Below are positions 5,197-8,795 of a DNA stretch of 8,795 nucleotides, one piece after another. A program made the translations under genes and the position numbers. The number at the start of each line of letters is the position of its first letter. Position 1 is the first letter of the stretch. Location of the stretch: assembly GCA_018969565.1 (NCBI GenBank), contig JAGWYC010000070.1, positions 1 to 8,795 of the forward strand. The letters run 5' to 3'. The stretch is from Bacteroidota bacterium (GTDB lineage: Bacteria > Bacteroidota > Bacteroidia > NS11-12g > UBA955). The notes beneath the pieces were generated by a model, which worked only from the letters and a program-made list of their open reading frames with translations, was not told the origin of the DNA and did not search any database.

Positions 5197-8100
5197 TCAG
5201 CGCAGCAAAGTTACGGTTCCGGGGAACTTGTAACTCTTGCCGTCTGCACTGCTCACTTCAACCACATAGGCATACACATCCTGTTGAACTGGAGTACCTT
5301 GATAGGTTCCATCCCAGCCTTCCGCAGCGTTTGTGGTTTCAAACAACTTCTCGCCCCAACGGTTGAAGATGGTCATGTGGAAGTGGTCGAAGTTCTGCAC
5401 GAAGGGCATGAAACGGTTGTTGCCATTGGGTCCCGCATCGTCAGGGGTGAAGGCATTCGGGATGAACACGATGATGTCGGGTCCGATCTTCACCGGACGT
5501 ACCATCGTATCCATACAGCCCTTATCAGAAACCACAATCAGCGTTACATCGTAGATGGCGGTATCCTTGCCGTAGGCAAAGCCAGGGTCGCGCTTGGTAC
5601 TGCTGTCCTTGCCGTTGCCGGTTCCGAAGTTCCAGTAGTGTTTCAGGATGCTGTTGTCGGCAATCCGGCTCTTGGTGTAGAACTGGAACTTAGGCAACGC
5701 TATAGTGGTATAATAGCTCGGGTCAGAAGTGAAATCAGCCACGGGTACCGGCCAAACATCCACATAAGCGGGTTTGGAAACGGTGGTGCTGCAAGGACCT
5801 GCGGTGTTCACCATAGTGAGGCGCACATTGTATTTACCCCAGTTGGGATATTTGATGCCTTGAGGATTGGCTGTGGCGTCATTTCCTCCATTGCCGAAAT
5901 CCCAGGCGTAGCTGAGCAGTGATGCGTGAATATTGCTGCTTGTGAGGGTGCTGCTGAAGTTCACCGTCATGGGTTCGCAAGCGGCCAACAAATCTCCGCT
6001 GAAGTCGAACTTGGGATAGGCATGGATGAACAATTGCATGCTGTCGGCTACTGCCGGACAAACGTTACCGGCGGGTGCCACATTGCGCACCTTCAGCCAT
6101 ACGCTGCCGGTGGTTTTGTCGTTCGTGCCGGGCGTATAAACACTGGTAGTATCCTGCTTGCTGAAGCTGCCGTCTCCGCTTCCGGTCCACTGTACGCCGG
6201 GTGACCACTTCAATCTGCTGTTCAGGTTCAGGGTCTGGTCGTCGCACATCTTGGAAGGATCAGGGGTCAGGATGCTCAACGTTGGATGGCTCTGTACCAG
6301 AATGTCAAAGCTGTCTTTCATCTTGCAGCCAAACGGATCGGTGTAGGTATAAACCAGTGAATAGGGACCTTCCACGGTCGCTTTCTGGTCGCTGCCGGGG
6401 GTGAACACGCTGTTGCCGCTGCCGCTCAGGCGTTTGCCGCTCCAAGTGCCGCTTCCGCCCACAGGACTCACAAAAGTGGGCGCCAGATTAATGGCCGGGT
6501 CGGTGCTGCACACTTTCTTGTCGGCCGGCATGGTCACTTTGGGAAGAGGTTTCACCACCAGTACTCCGCTGTCTGCGGTATAACAACCGGTAGCGTCATG
6601 TACATAACGGAATTCCCAGTCGCCATCGCCATTGGCAGGAACGAATAAGTGCTTTTTAAGCACAGCGCCATTCAGTTTGGAATCGGTACGATCCCCGTCT
6701 TTACTGATGGCTATCCAGCGGCCATCGGTAGGATTGCTCACGCCGTTGAGGGTTACATAGGCGTTCAGGTCTATGGTGTCGTCATTCAGACAGAAGGTAG
6801 GGAAGGGCTGAATCTTCACTTTCGGCTCTGGGACGATTTTTACGTTAGAAGTATCTCTGGTGAAGCAGCCGCTGATGGGATCCTGGATGAAGAAAGCCAT
6901 TTCATAATCACCGGAGTAATAATCTTCGGTCGGATCGCCGAAGCAGAACTCCCAGTTGGCCGGCAACCCGGTGCCCTGGTTCTTGTCTTTAATCAGGCTG
7001 CCTGTGGGCACACCTGAAGGCGCCTTCAGCACGGTCCAGTTGTACAATGCACCGGTTTTCACCCGAGGCAGAATGATGGAAGAATCCATCAGTGCACAGC
7101 CTATGTCCTGACACCAGATTCGGTCGCGCAACTGAACAATGGGATTGCCCTGAATCACCACCACAAAGCTGTCCTTGTTATAGCAGCCGGTCTTGGGGTC
7201 GGTGTATTCGCAGATAATCACATCAGATTTATTCTTACCACCCTGCAGACTGGCATTATTTATTTTCTTAGTTCTGTAGAAGTAGCTGTTGCCCACCTGT
7301 TCCACCAGCGAGGGCGTGGTGCGGCAACTGTATTTCACGGCATTGCCGAACTTGGTGAACAATCCTGATTCCAGACCCAGGTTCAGATCGCCGTAATCGT
7401 AACAGCGCTTGGGAACGGTCGTCTTCAGGTCGGGAAGGGGCTTCACCTTCAGGCAGATGGTATCGCGGTCTTCGCAGGAATGTCCTACTTCCGTAATGTT
7501 CAGGTAAACCTCGTAACACTGATCCACCTTGGGCGAAACCTTGTAGGAGGCTTTGGTGCCCATCGCCTGGCTCGTGGCCAGATTCGTCCATATATAGTTG
7601 GGCGTGAGCCATCCCGGGCGGGCGGTGGCCGTGATGGCAACTGAATCGCGCAGGCAGAAGCTGAAATCTTTACCCGCATCCGCAATCACCGTGTCGTTCA
7701 CAAACAACTCGGCAGTGTCGCGGCCTATGCAGTTCCATTTGGTTTCCTGAACCTCTACCCAGTATTTATTCTTCTTGAATACTGTGATCACGCGGGTGGT
7801 GTCTTTGGTCGGATACCAGCGGTAGCGAACCGTATCGGCATGCCCGGCGTCAAAAGTGGTGTTCTCGTAGGTGCAGATGCGCTGATCCGGGCCAATGCCC
7901 ACAATGGGCAGCACCTTCATCAGGATGCGCACGGTATCGGTGGCAATGCAGCCGTTTTTATCCGTAAGCCGCAGCGCAAGGGCGGTATCTTGCGTGACTA
8001 CAGCATCCAGCAGGGAATTCGTATCCGCAGGATTATGCGTATGCGGATTGGCCCAGCGGTATTTATAGGGGCTGACCCCGTTTACTATCTTCGGACTCAG

Positions 8101-8795
8101 CCTGTAAGTATTGCCATAGCACATGAAGGTGTCCTTGCCGAGGTCAATGGCCAGTACCGGTGGAATAATCACCGTATCGGAGTAGAAGGTAGCACAGTTG
8201 GTCAGCGCACTGTTGATCATGTGGCTGATGATGTATTTACCGCCTTTCTTGAACTGGAAGGTATCCGTTTGCTTGCCGTTGCTCAGGTAAATTGGATTCT
8301 TACCCGTGCTGTCCAGAATCTGCCATCGGTAAACCGGCTTGCCTTTGAAGTTTAAAGCCGGCGTACTGTGCATGCGCAGCCTGCCGCAGATTAGTTTCGT
8401 GTAGGTACGGGTAGCCACGCTGCGGGGCTTCACCTTCACTCGGAATGAACGGATGGCAGTTCCGGGTGTAGGACAATTGTCATCGCGGGCAATAGCCGTG
8501 AAGGAGTACAGCAGGTCGCTGGCTTGTCCGTCTTTCGGAGTCCAGCAGAATTTACCTTTTTTCTCACGCGCTTTGGGGTCCACTATGGTAAAGGTAGCCC
8601 CGGGAATACCCCGGTTCCAGGTGAGTGTTACGGTGTCGGGCTTGGTCTGTTGTGGGGTGAACTGCACGTCTTTGGTGACAATTTCAAAACACAACTGCTC
8701 GCCCTCACAGACTTCATAGCTGTAAGGGCCCGCGATCTCCGGCGGGTTATTCGGCCCGCAGTTGGTGGCAATGAACTGCATGTCCCTCCTCGTGA
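5197..8795 (-). CDS. giant secreted PKD/Ig-like protein with T9SS type B sorting domain, 5' end outside window
   Basis: C-terminal portion (about 1,198 aa) of a large surface or secreted protein. The frame stays open to the right edge, reading TRRD before the Met at 8781, so that Met is internal and no signal peptide is seen. Numbering from it: residues 1-925 are roughly ten Ig/cadherin-like modules of 70-110 aa, most ending in a G-C-x-x-x-D motif (NGCIATD, WNCIGRD, TGCYNKD, SGCFTRD, TGCYTAD, FGCKMKD) with another Cys near each module start. Two PKD domains follow (926-1013 with YAWDFGNG; 1014-1102 with YWNFGTG). The last 92 residues (1103-1194: FIPNAFTPDDAGPNGNNRF, IFNRWGEKLFET, GWDGTYQG, DVYAYVVEV) are the CHU_C/gliding-motility C-terminal domain that directs T9SS export. 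A role in adhesion or matrix is likely for such proteins but not proven here; no enzymatic domain is seen. The TrpF-like gene follows after 8 nt. Confidence 0.93.
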   Translation of the reverse strand, partial: TRRDMQFIATNCGPNNPPEIAGPYSYEVCEGEQLCFEIVTKDVQFTPQQTKPDTVTLTWNRGIPGATFTIVDPKAREKKGKFCWTPKDGQASDLLYSFTAIARDDNCPTPGTAIRSFRVKVKPRSVATRTYTKLICGRLRMHSTPALNFKGKPVYRWQILDSTGKNPIYLSNGKQTDTFQFKKGGKYIISHMINSALTNCATFYSDTVIIPPVLAIDLGKDTFMCYGNTYRLSPKIVNGVSPYKYRWANPHTHNPADTNSLLDAVVTQDTALALRLTDKNGCIATDTVRILMKVLPIVGIGPDQRICTYENTTFDAGHADTVRYRWYPTKDTTRVITVFKKNKYWVEVQETKWNCIGRDTAELFVNDTVIADAGKDFSFCLRDSVAITATARPGWLTPNYIWTNLATSQAMGTKASYKVSPKVDQCYEVYLNITEVGHSCEDRDTICLKVKPLPDLKTTVPKRCYDYGDLNLGLESGLFTKFGNAVKYSCRTTPSLVEQVGNSYFYRTKKINNASLQGGKNKSDVIICEYTDPKTGCYNKDSFVVVIQGNPIVQLRDRIWCQDIGCALMDSSIILPRVKTGALYNWTVLKAPSGVPTGSLIKDKNQGTGLPANWEFCFGDPTEDYYSGDYEMAFFIQDPISGCFTRDTSNVKIVPEPKVKIQPFPTFCLNDDTIDLNAYVTLNGVSNPTDGRWIAISKDGDRTDSKLNGAVLKKHLFVPANGDGDWEFRYVHDATGCYTADSGVLVVKPLPKVTMPADKKVCSTDPAINLAPTFVSPVGGSGTWSGKRLSGSGNSVFTPGSDQKATVEGPYSLVYTYTDPFGCKMKDSFDILVQSHPTLSILTPDPSKMCDDQTLNLNSRLKWSPGVQWTGSGDGSFSKQDTTSVYTPGTNDKTTGSVWLKVRNVAPAGNVCPAVADSMQLFIHAYPKFDFSGDLLAACEPMTVNFSSTLTSSNIHASLLSYAWDFGNGGNDATANPQGIKYPNWGKYNVRLTMVNTAGPCSTTVSKPAYVDVWPVPVADFTSDPSYYTTIALPKFQFYTKSRIADNSILKHYWNFGTGNGKDSSTKRDPGFAYGKDTAIYDVTLIVVSDKGCMDTMVRPVKIGPDIIVFIPNAFTPDDAGPNGNNRFMPFVQNFDHFHMTIFNRWGEKLFETTNAAEGWDGTYQGTPVQQDVYAYVVEVSSADGKSYKFPGTVTLLR

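Noticed and set aside
5284..5922. 212-codon plus-strand frame opposite the giant protein
   Set aside because: Antisense shadow of a high-confidence coding region with no recognisable domain.
7840..8355. 171-codon plus-strand frame opposite the giant protein
   Set aside because: Antisense shadow; composition follows the sense codons and no family is recognised.
8779..8795. ATG at 8781 preceded by GAGGAGG as a true start of the giant protein
   Set aside because: The purine run is in frame and codes for TRRD, no signal peptide follows, and the downstream sequence is already a mid-protein module. The gene is cut by the window edge.
1..8795. CRISPR array, rRNA, insertion sequence or transposase
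   Set aside because: No regularly spaced repeats, rRNA signatures or transposase motifs were found on either strand.

Overview
The window comes from a member of the Bacteroidota, probably an environmental lineage that uses the type IX secretion system (T9SS). Three things support this. A very large multi-domain surface protein ends in a CHU_C/gliding-motility (type B) T9SS sorting domain. Two promoter-like sites match the Bacteroidetes sigma-ABfr consensus (TTTG, about 19 nt, TAnnTTTG) instead of the sigma-70 form. Most starts lack a strong Shine-Dalgarno sequence. No rRNA, CRISPR array, insertion sequence or transposase is visible.

Left third (1-3133), accessory in character. A TAnnTTTG box lies just upstream of a P-loop AAA+ (Orc1/Cdc6-like) ATPase with a C-terminal winged helix. 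A small gene of unknown function with one TPR-like helical hairpin follows; its start is problematic and may involve a -1 slip on an A7 run. Convergent to these is a 'four helix bundle suffix' protein, related to the 23S rRNA intervening-sequence protein family. It sits in gene-poor DNA between imperfect direct repeats (AATGTCCCACRAAG) about 1 kb apart.

Middle (3134-4644), tRNA housekeeping. A tRNA-Pro(GGG) gene on the minus strand has its own promoter and a 3' hairpin. Next is aat (leucyl/phenylalanyl-tRNA--protein transferase, minus strand), then divergent trmB (tRNA m7G46 methyltransferase, plus strand). All three are made from, act on or use tRNA, but only aat and trmB could share regulatory DNA.

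Right half (4631-8795), minus strand. A giant secreted protein of Ig-like modules, two PKD domains and a CHU_C domain runs off the right edge, so its N-terminus is missing. Eight bases after it begins a degenerate TrpF-like (phosphoribosylanthranilate isomerase-like) protein that has lost the catalytic cysteine motif and overlaps the 3' end of trmB by 14 bp.

No complete new system can be demonstrated. The best leads are the ATPase/unknown-gene pair with its A7 start, the repeat-flanked four-helix-bundle gene, and the degenerate TrpF-like protein coupled to a T9SS surface protein.
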